Positions 23,003-31,798 of a stretch of DNA of 36,494 nucleotides are shown piece after piece (the stretch's first letter is position 1; every line of letters begins with the position of its first letter). The stretch lies in IMG/VR virus record IMGVR_UViG_3300042691_026003, positions 1 through 36,494 of that record; one strand, given 5' to 3'. The translations under genes were made by a program, and so were the position numbers. The notes below the pieces were generated by a model. The model worked only from the letters and a program-made list of their open reading frames with translations. It did no database searches and was not told where the DNA came from. Origin of the DNA: a virus.

Positions 23003-24259
23003 CTATGATCCAGTAATATTGGCGAAACCGCCGCCACTAAGGTTAATTCTATTACGAAGGTCTTCTGCCTTTGCGGGATCGTCTGGTTCTTGTGGCGTTG
23101 AAGCAGAAATGGAAACAGCATTGTCCGTTCCCTCCTGCCACCGAACCTCATTCACAAGGTAGTAGCCAAAAAAATCATTGATGTCCACAATTTGAATTGT
23201 CATTCCCGGTCGAAGATTGCGGCCATCCTCGTTATTGAGTTGAAAATTCACAGTCGCAGCATTGTAGTCGTCATCTGATCGACGGCAATTGGGAACTTCT
23301 AGGGCTTTGTACCCAAAGTCTCCATCCCAGCGAGATGTCTGGTTTGCGGCATAAACAAACAGGTTCCACTCGGCCCACCCAATTTGATAAGGGTCTACCG
23401 GTAAACCGAAAAATGCTTGAACTGCCCCAACATAGTAAGCGACAGTGAAGTTGTAAACACCATCAAGTGCAAGACTTGCTCCAAGTCGATCCCTCATCAC
23501 GCGTTGAATAAACACAACATAAGGGTTTCCTGACGCGCCACCGGGCCAACCATCGCCAAATCGAAGTGTTGGTCTCCCAAGAGGAAGTGGAATCGGTGTC
23601 ATTTTGATGACTTTTCCGGGTTCAGTGAACCATCGGATGGGTGTTGAAAGGAAGCCCGGATTTGTCCCCTCTCCGACTACCGCATACTTCCCGAGAAGGA
23701 ACTGTTGAGACGTGAAAAAAAGACGATTATCTGTTTCAAAAAAAACGAATTGGTTTTGACTGGCAAGTCCCTGAATAACGTCCCAAACAGATTGCTCAGC
23801 AGCATCATTTGATACCTGTGAAACATTCTGCTGATCCCCAGAGTCCTCACCAAAAAAACGCATACCCCTCAAAAGGGCGTTGTAACCGGCATAAAGTGTC
23901 GCGTTTCCACCGGTAAAAAGATTTCTTCCTTTTTCCCTTTTCATCTCTTGGCAGGGTTTGCTTCGACACTCAAGAATTACTTCTTCACCACCGCTACCCT
24001 GCCTAATTTCACAAACAGAAATCTCAAAAGTCATCCCAAGATAAACAATCCACCTGCGTACCTGAAGAATGTTTTTACTTTGAATCACCAAGCCGGGATC
24101 AGAGACAACAATAGAAAGTTGACTCACACCACTCATAGAAAGACTCACGTCCATACTCTGAATGAATGGACCCAAATCAAAGAATGCAGTGCCAAACCAT
24201 CCTTCAGACGGCGGATCAGATGGACCAAGAATGACAATATCTTTAATTGGTTCAGACAT
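23003..24259 (-). CDS. Baseplate hub protein (gpD/gp44-like)
   Basis: The 418-residue protein has the layout of a hub protein of the P2 gpD/Mu gp44 type: an N-terminal beta barrel (SLSMSGVSQLSIVVSDPG), a segment IWDVI-like (QSVWDVIQGLASQNQFVFFE) and NRLFFTSQQFLLG. The last third has LNNEDGRNLRPGMTIQIVDI and YYLVNEVRW, common near the end of hub proteins. It lies between the tail protein at 24269 and the spike, which fits. An insert (about 240-310, FGDGWPGGASGNPYVVFIQR and VYNFTVAYYVGAVQ) with aromatic residues is not familiar. It should form the trimeric hub that holds the spike. Confidence 0.82.
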   Translation of the reverse strand: MSEPIKDIVILGPSDPPSEGWFGTAFFDLGPFIQSMDVSLSMSGVSQLSIVVSDPGLVIQSKNILQVRRWIVYLGMTFEISVCEIRQGSGGEEVILECRSKPCQEMKREKGRNLFTGGNATLYAGYNALLRGMRFFGEDSGDQQNVSQVSNDAAEQSVWDVIQGLASQNQFVFFETDNRLFFTSQQFLLGKYAVVGEGTNPGFLSTPIRWFTEPGKVIKMTPIPLPLGRPTLRFGDGWPGGASGNPYVVFIQRVMRDRLGASLALDGVYNFTVAYYVGAVQAFFGLPVDPYQIGWAEWNLFVYAANQTSRWDGDFGYKALEVPNCRRSDDDYNAATVNFQLNNEDGRNLRPGMTIQIVDINDFFGYYLVNEVRWQEGTDNAVSISASTPQEPDDPAKAEDLRNRINLSGGGFANITGS

Positions 24260-24268
24260 TAGATAAAC

Positions 24269-24979
24269 CTACCGTGGAATCTTTGACCAAACCTCACGGC
24301 TTCCGGTTTCTGTACGCATACTTCCACCTTCACCAGACTGACGGACCGTGAGTGGAACATCTTTAATCGCAATCATTCCGGGGATGCGATATTTAGATGC
24401 ATCGTCATCGGGAAGACCGGTCAAAGTAAATGACGCTTGAGCCAAAGTGACCTGCTGCTGTGGGTTCATCCTTACAGTGCTTATGTCAAGACCAGAAATA
24501 ACCCATTGCTGTGATCGAATAAACGGCCCAGCCCCAGCAAGAGTGTAGGACATACGAAGCCTCGCAATCACCTTTAATAGATTCAACTGATCCTCACAAG
24601 ATGACGTTCCAAGACCGTCAGGGTTTCCAATAAGAGCACTGAAATCAACTTTCAAAAGATTTGAACTTTGACGAAAAACCAATGGCTCTCTGTTCGGACG
24701 GGCAAGTTCCTGATAATTGTCAGACAAACCAGAAAACTGAAACTGTGATGGAGTGACAGCAAAGCGAAAAATTGGAATCAGATAAGGGATATTAGGAGGC
24801 CAAACGATGGGCGTTGTTCCTCGTAAAGTGATCTCACCAAGGTTTGAGTCCTTAGTTGAATACCCTCTGTTCACATCTGATGAAGCAGCAGAAAAAACAC
24901 GACTCAAATTATCCTGATTTGAAAAAGCAAAAGAATTCGTGTTACCGAAAGAGGTTGAAACAATCCGTGCAATAGCCAT
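24269..24979 (-). CDS. Tail tube-to-baseplate adaptor protein
   Basis: The 236-residue protein begins MAIARIVSTSFGNTN. Its core has FRFAVTPSQFQFSGLSDNYQ and ELARPNREPLVFRQSSNLLK, with VDFSALIG. This pattern corresponds to the region after the tape measure in actinophage and Bacillus myoviruses (XkdP-like). A LysM domain, often present there, is absent. The C-terminal third has NPQQQVTLAQASFTLTGLPD. The ATG overlaps the tape-measure stop by 1 nt (TAATG). It probably joins the tube to the hub. Confidence 0.75.
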   Translation of the reverse strand: MAIARIVSTSFGNTNSFAFSNQDNLSRVFSAASSDVNRGYSTKDSNLGEITLRGTTPIVWPPNIPYLIPIFRFAVTPSQFQFSGLSDNYQELARPNREPLVFRQSSNLLKVDFSALIGNPDGLGTSSCEDQLNLLKVIARLRMSYTLAGAGPFIRSQQWVISGLDISTVRMNPQQQVTLAQASFTLTGLPDDDASKYRIPGMIAIKDVPLTVRQSGEGGSMRTETGSREVWSKIPR

Positions 24980-27900
24980 TATGATCGCTCCCTATTTGTA
25001 CGTTCACGACGATCAATCTCATCAATGACTTTGCGTGCAACGACATCTGCCGGATCGGAACCACCGTTTACGTTGATTGTGTAGTTGTTGGTCATGCTTC
25101 CACCAGCGGATGACATCGCACTAAGCATTGCCGGTGTTGTTGTATCACCCATTGGCGGAACAACGTGGAGATGACGAGAGCCAGCCGAGCCGTGGAACTC
25201 AGCAAATCCGCCAGCGCCGTTGACTGCTCCTGCGTACTGGCCGAGATTGTCGCCAGTCAGATCGTAAGCGTTTCCAGTGAGATGGTCTGATGATGGTGAA
25301 CCTAGACCAAAGTTGCGGACACCGGATGTGATTGTTCGGTTGCCGGGAACGAGTGAGGAGAAAGCCATATGCTTTCCGAGTGTTCCCTTCCAGCGTGATG
25401 AGGTTGTGTCTCCGGTACGGCTACGACGAGGTGAGCGAGTATCACCCCCACTGTCTTGACCTTCAACTTGAAGAACAACACCATTGAGTCTTTCAATCAT
25501 TTGTGCAGTTCCCTGATTGAAACCGTTCACAATGGCAAGGGTTTGAAAGGCTCCCGAGTCTTGCATTCCGGCAAGAATCATTGATTTGATTTGTGCTGAA
25601 GAATCTGGAGTGATCTCAATTCCACTTGAAGAAAGCAGTTGTTCAATTTGACCAACCCGCTGATTAATTACGTTTTGCTGATCAGCCTCAGAAAGACCCC
25701 TAAATGCTTCTGTGTTCAGAGCAGCAACAGCGGTATCGACCATGCCCTGTAGGCTCTTCACCATTGCTGGGTCTTCCTGAAGTCGCAAAGTCAAACTTGA
25801 TACTGCCGCGTTCAGATTAGATATGAGTCCACCCGAACCGGTTACTTGTCCCTCAAGGAATGCAATGACAGCAGGATCGGCACCTTGCGCTTTAGCGGCA
25901 ACCAACTGGTTGTTAAGCAGTGTCGTGATTCGATCAACGTAAGTCCTGAAACTTTCCTGTTGATCTGCTGGCTTATTGGCGGCATCAATACGTTCTTGGA
26001 ACTTGGTGTCCATAAAGGCTTCAAGGAATTCACCACCGGCTGTCATTACCTCTTTGTTGCCAGCACCAAAAAGATTAAAGAAAGATTCTCCAGCAGCCTC
26101 ATAACGGCTTTGTTTTTCAAGTGCTTCAAGTTCGCTGCGTATTGGTTGAAGCACTCGGCTCATTGTTCGTTGAGCGGCAACAGCACGACTCGCAGCATCG
26201 TCAATGACTTTGCCTTGCTCATCAAGAGAGAAGCCAAGGTTAGTAACAGCCTCGTCTAATGTGATGAGGTCTTTAACAAGGTTTTTGCCAAACTTGTCAG
26301 CCACTTTTTGCGCTTGTTCTTCCGTCATCCCGAGAGCAGAAAATAGGTCGTTGTTTGATCTCACAAAAGTCCTTGATGCCAACTCAAGATCATCAACACT
26401 GATCTCCATTTCGTCAGCAAATGCCTTTAACTGGGCATCCGTCATATCGTCAAGACCCTTCTTGACGGTATCGTAAGCCTTGTCAGCCTCAATCATTGAG
26501 TTGATAAGTTTTTTCTGCTCTTCGGTTAGAGTGTTTGTGTTTTCAGCCAAATACTTTTGCATATCCGCAGCACGCTTAAACGCGTCACCTTCATCGAATC
26601 TGGTCTGAGCACCGAAACCGTAAATATCTTTAAATGTGTTGTATCCCGATGTATCGTAGTCACCCGCTCTAGCCGAATCGGAAAGGCTTTGCCTCAACTG
26701 CGAATGAATTTGACCACGAAGGTCTTTAGCGACCTGAGCATCCAAAACTTCAGTTTGACGCGCAGTCATCTTGTCAATTCGGGTTCTGATTGTTCTTTGA
26801 TTAAGGGTGTTCAACCCACCAAAAGCCTCTTGACGTGCTCGTTCTCGTGCAGCCTTCTTTTCTTCTTCTTGGGCTTGACGAGCACCCATTACACCCATCA
26901 CGCCACCAGCAGCGAGACCTAAGCCACCACCAATTGCTGCACCGACTGGACCACCAACCATCATGCCAATACCGGCACCCATGCCACCCATGGAAAGGGC
27001 TTGACCGATACCCTGCATGGTTGTATCAGTTTTTTTTGCCCCACTACTGATCAACCCGCCAACTACGGTCCCAGCAACCATAGCGCCACCAATACCAGCA
27101 CTCTTTGCGTATTCAGCAATGCCTTTACCTGCCCCCCTGCCAAATGTAACAGCCTCTTTTAGAGCATTCTTTCTATTGTCTCCCGTTGCCCGAGCCAAAG
27201 CGTAGGTTCCAAGAAACGAAGATTTACCCGATTGAATATCGGCTTGGGCTTTACGGTCAAGAAACGAACCTCCCTGCCCCCCCATTGCAGCCAACATCCC
27301 TACTGGACCACCACCACCGGGGAGTTTGCGAAAAAGGCGATTCCCAAGAAACCCGCTAACAAGGAGAGTTGAAATCAGTGGGTTGGAGGCAATTTTTCCG
27401 ATAATGGTGAGAATCTGCAAAAGAGCAGAAACCACAGGAGCGAGTGCTTTTCTAAAATTGTTGAAACCGGTGATGATTCCACGCAATCCTTCAAAAATGC
27501 CTTTGATTTGATCGCCAAAGTTTTTACTACTACCAGCGGTGTCGTTGATTGTGTCGTTGAATCCAGCGATGGCGTGTTCGATTGTTTTCCAAATTTCAAC
27601 ACCAAGCGGTTTAAGAATATTTTCAAAAAGGGTGTCCCAGCCGCTTGTCATGCGGCGAAGCCAGTCTCCAAGGTTTCCGAATACGGAACGGAACCCACCC
27701 CAAAAACCTTTAAACCCAGTCATAAATTCGTGAATTTTAGGAAGCGATTGATTGATTTTGAGACTCAAGTATTCAAAAAACTTGGTCATCGATCCGCCAG
27801 CACCACCTTCCACATTTGGAAAAAGTTGTTCAAAGGCTTTACGGACTGCTGGTTGAATTGAAGTTATGAAGAATCGAAGTTTTCTTTCAAACCCACCAAG

Positions 27901-28932
27901 CGGACCCTTTACGAGATCAACTAGAGGTGCGCCAAGAGTCGTGAGTTGTTCCTTAACTACACGAAGAGAACCCTTGAATCGACCAATGAGCGTGTCGTTG
28001 ACCCGATCAAGAGCGTCATTAAATGGGGCAAGTGAATCAATTTCGCCACGACGGAGAGCGCCAAAGAAATCCTCAAAACCCATGCCGCTTGCTTTGATTG
28101 CATCGGCAAGTTGAGGGGCATCTTCAGCGATGGTTTTGATTGTGTCATCAGTGAACTTTCCCTCTTTCCTCGCACTCATGAATGCTTGAGTTAGTGAGGA
28201 GAGGGCTTTATCTGGATCGGAAGCAACAACAGCGAAATTGCCAAGGGTTCCCATCATGGATTTTAGTGTTGCGTCCGCCTGAAAACCGGCTTTGTATGTT
28301 GCTCCAATGGACCCAGTTAGGGTTGCATCTTTAAAAATGCCAAGATTTCGGTCTCCCATAATGGCTGAAACATTGCTTGCCATATTGCTTGAACCAGTTA
28401 GTGGCTCTTTTGCCATTCGTGCAAGCGGCACCATTTTGGCATTGTTGAGTTCTCGCATTGCAGCCAATACGCCACCTAATGCACCCACAGCCAAACCGGC
28501 GACAGCGGCAAGACCAGTCAGAGATGCACTGAATGCTTTTGAAGTTAGTTCGCCAGCAACGAGGGCGAGTTTCAAGGTGCCTAGAACTGCGGCCATTACA
28601 CCGAATTCGATACCAGCAAACATGGCGAATTTTGCCAAACGTCCAAAAACTGTTCCAAGGACTTTTGCCGAACTTCCAACAGTTCGAAGGCTCCGGGTCG
28701 CTAGTCGCGACTTTTTGTCATTGTCGCCAAGTTTGTCGTTGGTTTCACCGAGAGTGTCATTCAGTTTGTCGGCTGAATTTGTTACACCGTCAATATCTCC
28801 GCCAAGACCATCAAATGATTTACCTGTCCGTCCACCGATTGCGTCAAGACGACGTAGACGCTGCTCCAGAGCAGTTAGGCGTGCGCGAGCATTGGCATCA
28901 TCTACATCTATGTTAATAACAACGTCAGCCAT
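24979..28932 (-). CDS. Tape measure protein with C-terminal M15-type peptidase domain
   Basis: At 1317 residues this is by far the longest tail gene. It has an N-terminal coiled coil (ARARLTALEQRLRRLDAIGG) and hydrophobic stretches near 95-160 and 600-690 that may insert into the host membrane. The middle is helical, with many charged coils. The C-terminal 130 residues include TITSGVRNFG, SSDHLTGNAYD (H1217, D1224) and SRHLHVVPP (H1256). This is the zinc-ligand pattern of peptidase M15 (VanY/D-Ala-D-Ala type). Such domains cut peptidoglycan cross-links during DNA entry. Tape-measure length sets tail length. It directly follows the frameshifted chaperone, as is universal in this gene class. 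The last 55 residues return to coil. Confidence 0.92.
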   Translation of the reverse strand: MADVVINIDVDDANARARLTALEQRLRRLDAIGGRTGKSFDGLGGDIDGVTNSADKLNDTLGETNDKLGDNDKKSRLATRSLRTVGSSAKVLGTVFGRLAKFAMFAGIEFGVMAAVLGTLKLALVAGELTSKAFSASLTGLAAVAGLAVGALGGVLAAMRELNNAKMVPLARMAKEPLTGSSNMASNVSAIMGDRNLGIFKDATLTGSIGATYKAGFQADATLKSMMGTLGNFAVVASDPDKALSSLTQAFMSARKEGKFTDDTIKTIAEDAPQLADAIKASGMGFEDFFGALRRGEIDSLAPFNDALDRVNDTLIGRFKGSLRVVKEQLTTLGAPLVDLVKGPLGGFERKLRFFITSIQPAVRKAFEQLFPNVEGGAGGSMTKFFEYLSLKINQSLPKIHEFMTGFKGFWGGFRSVFGNLGDWLRRMTSGWDTLFENILKPLGVEIWKTIEHAIAGFNDTINDTAGSSKNFGDQIKGIFEGLRGIITGFNNFRKALAPVVSALLQILTIIGKIASNPLISTLLVSGFLGNRLFRKLPGGGGPVGMLAAMGGQGGSFLDRKAQADIQSGKSSFLGTYALARATGDNRKNALKEAVTFGRGAGKGIAEYAKSAGIGGAMVAGTVVGGLISSGAKKTDTTMQGIGQALSMGGMGAGIGMMVGGPVGAAIGGGLGLAAGGVMGVMGARQAQEEEKKAARERARQEAFGGLNTLNQRTIRTRIDKMTARQTEVLDAQVAKDLRGQIHSQLRQSLSDSARAGDYDTSGYNTFKDIYGFGAQTRFDEGDAFKRAADMQKYLAENTNTLTEEQKKLINSMIEADKAYDTVKKGLDDMTDAQLKAFADEMEISVDDLELASRTFVRSNNDLFSALGMTEEQAQKVADKFGKNLVKDLITLDEAVTNLGFSLDEQGKVIDDAASRAVAAQRTMSRVLQPIRSELEALEKQSRYEAAGESFFNLFGAGNKEVMTAGGEFLEAFMDTKFQERIDAANKPADQQESFRTYVDRITTLLNNQLVAAKAQGADPAVIAFLEGQVTGSGGLISNLNAAVSSLTLRLQEDPAMVKSLQGMVDTAVAALNTEAFRGLSEADQQNVINQRVGQIEQLLSSSGIEITPDSSAQIKSMILAGMQDSGAFQTLAIVNGFNQGTAQMIERLNGVVLQVEGQDSGGDTRSPRRSRTGDTTSSRWKGTLGKHMAFSSLVPGNRTITSGVRNFGLGSPSSDHLTGNAYDLTGDNLGQYAGAVNGAGGFAEFHGSAGSRHLHVVPPMGDTTTPAMLSAMSSAGGSMTNNYTINVNGGSDPADVVARKVIDEIDRRERTNRERS

Positions 28933-28960
28933 CGCTCACACTCCACATAGCAGATGAGCG

Positions 28961-28974
28961 GGGGCTAACGCCCC
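28961..28974 (-). other. Short stem-loop at chaperone stop codon
   Basis: GGGGC and GCCCC flank GTTA, which contains the TAG stop of the frameshift product in the loop. The stem has five G-C pairs. It is 29 nt before the tape-measure ATG. It is too short for a confident terminator and may tune translation between the two genes. Confidence 0.4.
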
Positions 28975-29159
28975 TGCTTCATCTGTTTTGCCTGCTCTTC
29001 ACGATCACGCGATATGACTTTACCACAGGCCATACGAATGGCGAATGTGGCTTCATCGCAATCAAGCAGTTTTATGGGGTCTGTTCCGAAAAGTTCACCG
29101 AGACGAGCAGCACTCTTGATTATTGGGTGCTGCGAAAATTCCTCTACGGTGTCTTCGTA
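28965..29159 (-). CDS. Tail assembly chaperone C-terminal extension, -1 frame
   Basis: After the 180-residue chaperone frame stops at 29144, the -1 frame stays open from the slip site to a TAG at 28965. It encodes 64 residues beginning YEDTVEEFSQHPIIKSAARL. It has no start codon of its own and fills the gap before the tape measure. This is the hallmark of the G/GT pair in lambda-like and myovirus tails, where a fraction of ribosomes shift frame to make a longer chaperone. The HPIIKSAARLGELFG segment and the acidic tail are like other actinophage GT extensions. The fused product would be 240 residues. The frameshift site is listed separately. Confidence 0.82.
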   Translation of the reverse strand, partial: YEDTVEEFSQHPIIKSAARLGELFGTDPIKLLDCDEATFAIRMACGKVISRDREEQAKQMKQGR

Positions 29160-29686
29160 GGGTCCACAGGCTCCAAATCGTCGTTGTATCCGGCAGCATC
29201 CAATACTGCAAGTGCTGCGGACTCAACGTGAGGATCAAGGCCATAGACATTTCGCACACAGTCAAAGACTCGTGCAGCATCAACCATCTGCATGATTGAC
29301 TCATGACTGAATGTGACGGTTTCGCCGTTCTCAGTAACCTCAGCACCGTTCAAGAAAAAACCGGTGCAGGTGTTTGCCAGAACGTGGCAAGAGAACCGGA
29401 CTGAATCAAGGCCGTCTTTACGTCCATCACCTGAACTGCGTCGCCAAGCCTTGATCTGATGCTGAGTGATGTTCGGGCTAAACCGAATAGTCATTCCCGG
29501 TCGTTCGGGGACATCAATCAGAACATCGTCACGCTTTACGGACTTTGACAACGTTTCCCGCAACTGAGCAAGAATTGTTGGCTCATCCGATGCCGTTACA
29601 ATGTCCTTAACGGATTGCTCAGAGACGCTTCCGACAACAATGTCTTCGGGTCCACCGTCATCCACACCAAACGTGAATTCGTTCAT
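29144..29686 (-). CDS. Tail assembly chaperone, short form
   Basis: This 180-residue protein is encoded between tube and tape-measure genes, the fixed place of the tail assembly chaperone. It begins MNEFTFGVDDGGPEDIVVGS. It has a beta region (DVLIDVPERPGMTIRFSPN) and helical parts (QHQIKAWRRSSG; ESIMQMVDAARVFDCVRNVY). It ends LDAAGYNDDLEPVDPTKTP, very like the ends of actinophage short chaperones. It is thought to bind the tape measure while the tube is built, and is normally absent from the finished virion. The longer form comes from -1 frameshifting at 29157..29164. A 99 bp gap with a terminator-like hairpin lies upstream. Confidence 0.88.
   Translation of the reverse strand: MNEFTFGVDDGGPEDIVVGSVSEQSVKDIVTASDEPTILAQLRETLSKSVKRDDVLIDVPERPGMTIRFSPNITQHQIKAWRRSSGDGRKDGLDSVRFSCHVLANTCTGFFLNGAEVTENGETVTFSHESIMQMVDAARVFDCVRNVYGLDPHVESAALAVLDAAGYNDDLEPVDPTKTP
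29157..29164 (-). other. Predicted -1 programmed frameshift site
   Basis: The coding strand reads GAC CCT ACG in the chaperone frame. A slip back by one base after the CCT codon lets the same proline tRNA pair with CCC, so reading continues TAC GAA GAC. This gives the 64-residue extension. It is not a canonical X-XXY-YYZ heptamer, and the upstream GATTTGG could also be considered. The -1 frame is open for at least 15 codons upstream, so the exact site is uncertain. Confidence 0.6.
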
Positions 29687-29735
29687 GTTTTTCTATACCT
29701 TCAGGTTGAAATTGAAATAGTAGCCAAACGGCAAA

Positions 29736-29757
29736 GGGCGCTCCCGAAGGAGCGCCC
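29736..29757 (-). terminator. UUCG-loop hairpin after tail tube gene
   Basis: On the minus strand GGGCGCTCC, TTCG and GGAGCGCCC form a perfect 9-bp stem with a very stable UUCG tetraloop, followed by TTTGCCGTTT. It lies 28 nt after the tail tube stop in a 99 bp gap. It could partly stop transcription, so that sheath and tube are made in excess of the downstream low-copy proteins. Confidence 0.75.
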
Positions 29758-29785
29758 AAAGCATACAACATTTTTCTGACTAATG

Positions 29786-30256
29786 TCAGGATGTGGCGGT
29801 TACGTCCTCACATGAGAATGTGAGAGAGAACGTTGCCGGACCACCGGAAGACGAGTCACCTTCAGGTTCAGTGATGTTTACAAGAATCGTATTTGGATAA
29901 ACACGAGTCCGTCCCTGAATGATCTGGAGGTCAGCGTCAAGGGTGAATACTGCTACATCGTAGCGAGCCTTACCGACGAGCGGTCGGGCTGCATTGATGA
30001 GAGTACCGTCAATGGCCGGATCGTAGTGACGGGTTACCGTCAGATCGCCAACTTCGATTGGAGCAGGAAGAACGCTGGGGGTCGAAGAACCACCGTCGTA
30101 AACCTTTTCCACAGAAGCCTGAACTTCGCCACCAGAAATCTGAGCGAAGTATTGGCGACCATTTGTCGTGAAATCAGGCGGCGTGGTGGTCGTGTTCGGC
30201 TGGTTGGCGCTAGGGCGCACCGCCGCCACGATTTGCCGCTGGGAAACTTTTGCCAT
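29786..30256 (-). CDS. Tail tube protein
   Basis: The 156-residue protein directly follows the sheath gene, as tube proteins do. It starts MAKVSQRQIVAAVRPSANQP and has beta-rich segments: FAQISGGEVQASVEKVYDGG, PIEVGDLTVTRHYDPAIDGT, ARYDVAVFTLDADLQII and ATFSLTFSCEDVTATS. VGDLTVTRHYDP is a recurrent actinophage tail tube feature. Its hexamers stack into the inner tube that is driven through the host envelope. The GGTG/terminator hairpin after the gene suggests high expression. The assignment rests on order, size and beta pattern. Confidence 0.85.
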   Translation of the reverse strand: MAKVSQRQIVAAVRPSANQPNTTTTPPDFTTNGRQYFAQISGGEVQASVEKVYDGGSSTPSVLPAPIEVGDLTVTRHYDPAIDGTLINAARPLVGKARYDVAVFTLDADLQIIQGRTRVYPNTILVNITEPEGDSSSGGPATFSLTFSCEDVTATS

Positions 30257-30271
30257 CTTTGTTACCCCTTA

Positions 30272-31798
30272 TCAGACGGTGGCGTTCAGTGCGGACTTGG
30301 TGATGGAGATGTTGATTTGGTCAGCGACCGGGGAAACCCGAGCACCAACATCAGCAGCCACAACACCATTTGCAAGTGAGGCTGTCGGATTGTTTACCGA
30401 CGATGCATCAACCGAGTAGCCGGGATCAACCTGCTGCCCGTTTGCGTCATACCCCTCATACACACCGCCAGCAGCACGGATCGGGTCCATGATGCCGGTG
30501 AGGATTGCCTCAATTTGACCAAACAGATTTCCGCGACCGTCAATGGGTCGGAAAACCAGCGGTTCAAGGGCAATTTCACACTGACCGGTGATGTAGTTGA
30601 GGGTGTCACGGTAGGTGATGAAACGCCAGTTGGTTTCATCAGCCGATACCGACCGAGCGCCGTAAACCTGAACGGAACCGTTGATGACTCGGAGTGCATT
30701 GATCCGAGCACTATCAAGCGAATCGCCAAGGGTCTTGTTCACTTGCTCGTAGAGTCCAGTGACATAGCGGGCGGCGCTTACATTTCCAGCACCCGGTTGC
30801 CATGCACCCTCGTCGCGATGAGCACGAGAGCGAGCAGCAGCGACATAACCCTCTGGGGAGATGTCACGAGTGCCACCGTAACCGTCAGGAACCTTCACTG
30901 AAGGCCAGTAGAAGGCCATGTAGGAACCATCGGTCTTGGTTGCAGCAGTGGTGCCGTAGTAATCATCGGCTGCGGCAATTGCTGTAGCGGAACTGGCAGC
31001 AATCGCAAATCCGCAAAGTGCGATTCGGCGGTTGGCCTTTGCGTGTGCAAGAAGACCATCGTAAATGGTTGAGTTGGCAGAGCCGGGGATCGCAACAGCG
31101 CCGGGACCGAGGTCGTAATCAAACAGATCAAGACCAGTTACTCGGTTAGCGTCGGTTGGGCTTCCGGCAGCACCAGAGGTGAACAGGTAAGCGTCACCGC
31201 TGTTGTCATCAGGAAGTTCAACAGATGCACCCGCCGTGGCGGTTACGAATTCGGCAAGAGCAGCACTTGCGTTGATTTCTTCAACAGCAGACTGCTTTGC
31301 ATACTTGGTGCTTCCGTCAGGAAGAACTTCGTCTTGATAAGGACCACCAGTGAAGATGGATTCTTGCTGGTAAGTGATTTCAACACTGAAAGTCGATGCA
31401 GTCGCAGTGATGAAAGCCTCAAGGCCATGCTTTTCGGGGGACACTGCCGAGTTGGCCCAAGTTCCAGCATTTGCAGCAGTCAGGGTCATTACCGTTCCCG
31501 GCGTTGCCTCAGCGTCTTGAATGACAACCGAAGCCTTTACAGGGCTTGCAGCAACAACACGAGAAACGTAGCAACGGGTGCCACCTTCCTCAAAAAATGT
31601 CTTTACCTGATCGTGCAGTGAGAAACTGGACGAGTAGGTGCCATAAATGGCTTCGAACTGGTTCACTCCGAGTACCAAGCGTGCCTCGTCAATCGGCCCA
31701 CGTTCGGCGGTGCCGACAATGAACAGCGTTGACGCAGGTGCGACATTAGCCCCAGTGGGACCAACGCGTACTCCGGTCGAAACGTTAATACCGGGCAT
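30272..31798 (-). CDS. Contractile tail sheath protein
   Basis: The 508-residue protein has the sheath N-terminus PGINVSTGVRVGPTGANVAP, and STLFIVGTAERGP (23-35), a near-universal sheath motif. NQFEAIYGTYSSSFSLHDQV with VKTFFEEGGTRCYVSRV (65-81) follows. The C-terminal part has SPEGYVAAARSRAHRDEGAW and INALRVINGSVQVYGARSVS, leading to WRFITYRDTLNYI. These mark the conserved core domain. Sheath subunits form the outer cylinder that contracts on infection. Its presence defines a myovirus-type virion. The ATG overlaps the upstream stop by 1 nt (TGATG) and the tube gene is 15 bp downstream. Confidence 0.95.
   Translation of the reverse strand: MPGINVSTGVRVGPTGANVAPASTLFIVGTAERGPIDEARLVLGVNQFEAIYGTYSSSFSLHDQVKTFFEEGGTRCYVSRVVAASPVKASVVIQDAEATPGTVMTLTAANAGTWANSAVSPEKHGLEAFITATASTFSVEITYQQESIFTGGPYQDEVLPDGSTKYAKQSAVEEINASAALAEFVTATAGASVELPDDNSGDAYLFTSGAAGSPTDANRVTGLDLFDYDLGPGAVAIPGSANSTIYDGLLAHAKANRRIALCGFAIAASSATAIAAADDYYGTTAATKTDGSYMAFYWPSVKVPDGYGGTRDISPEGYVAAARSRAHRDEGAWQPGAGNVSAARYVTGLYEQVNKTLGDSLDSARINALRVINGSVQVYGARSVSADETNWRFITYRDTLNYITGQCEIALEPLVFRPIDGRGNLFGQIEAILTGIMDPIRAAGGVYEGYDANGQQVDPGYSVDASSVNNPTASLANGVVAADVGARVSPVADQINISITKSALNATV

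Noticed and set aside
28292-28957. 221-residue plus-strand frame opposite the tape-measure N-terminus
   Set aside because: It is antisense to a clear tape-measure gene and reads as Arg/Ser/Ala-rich shadow text.
29095-29346. 83-residue frame at the end of the chaperone gene, as an alternative +1 frameshift product
   Set aside because: The product is Leu/Arg/Cys-rich and stops early; the -1 frame gives a typical chaperone extension that reaches the tape measure.
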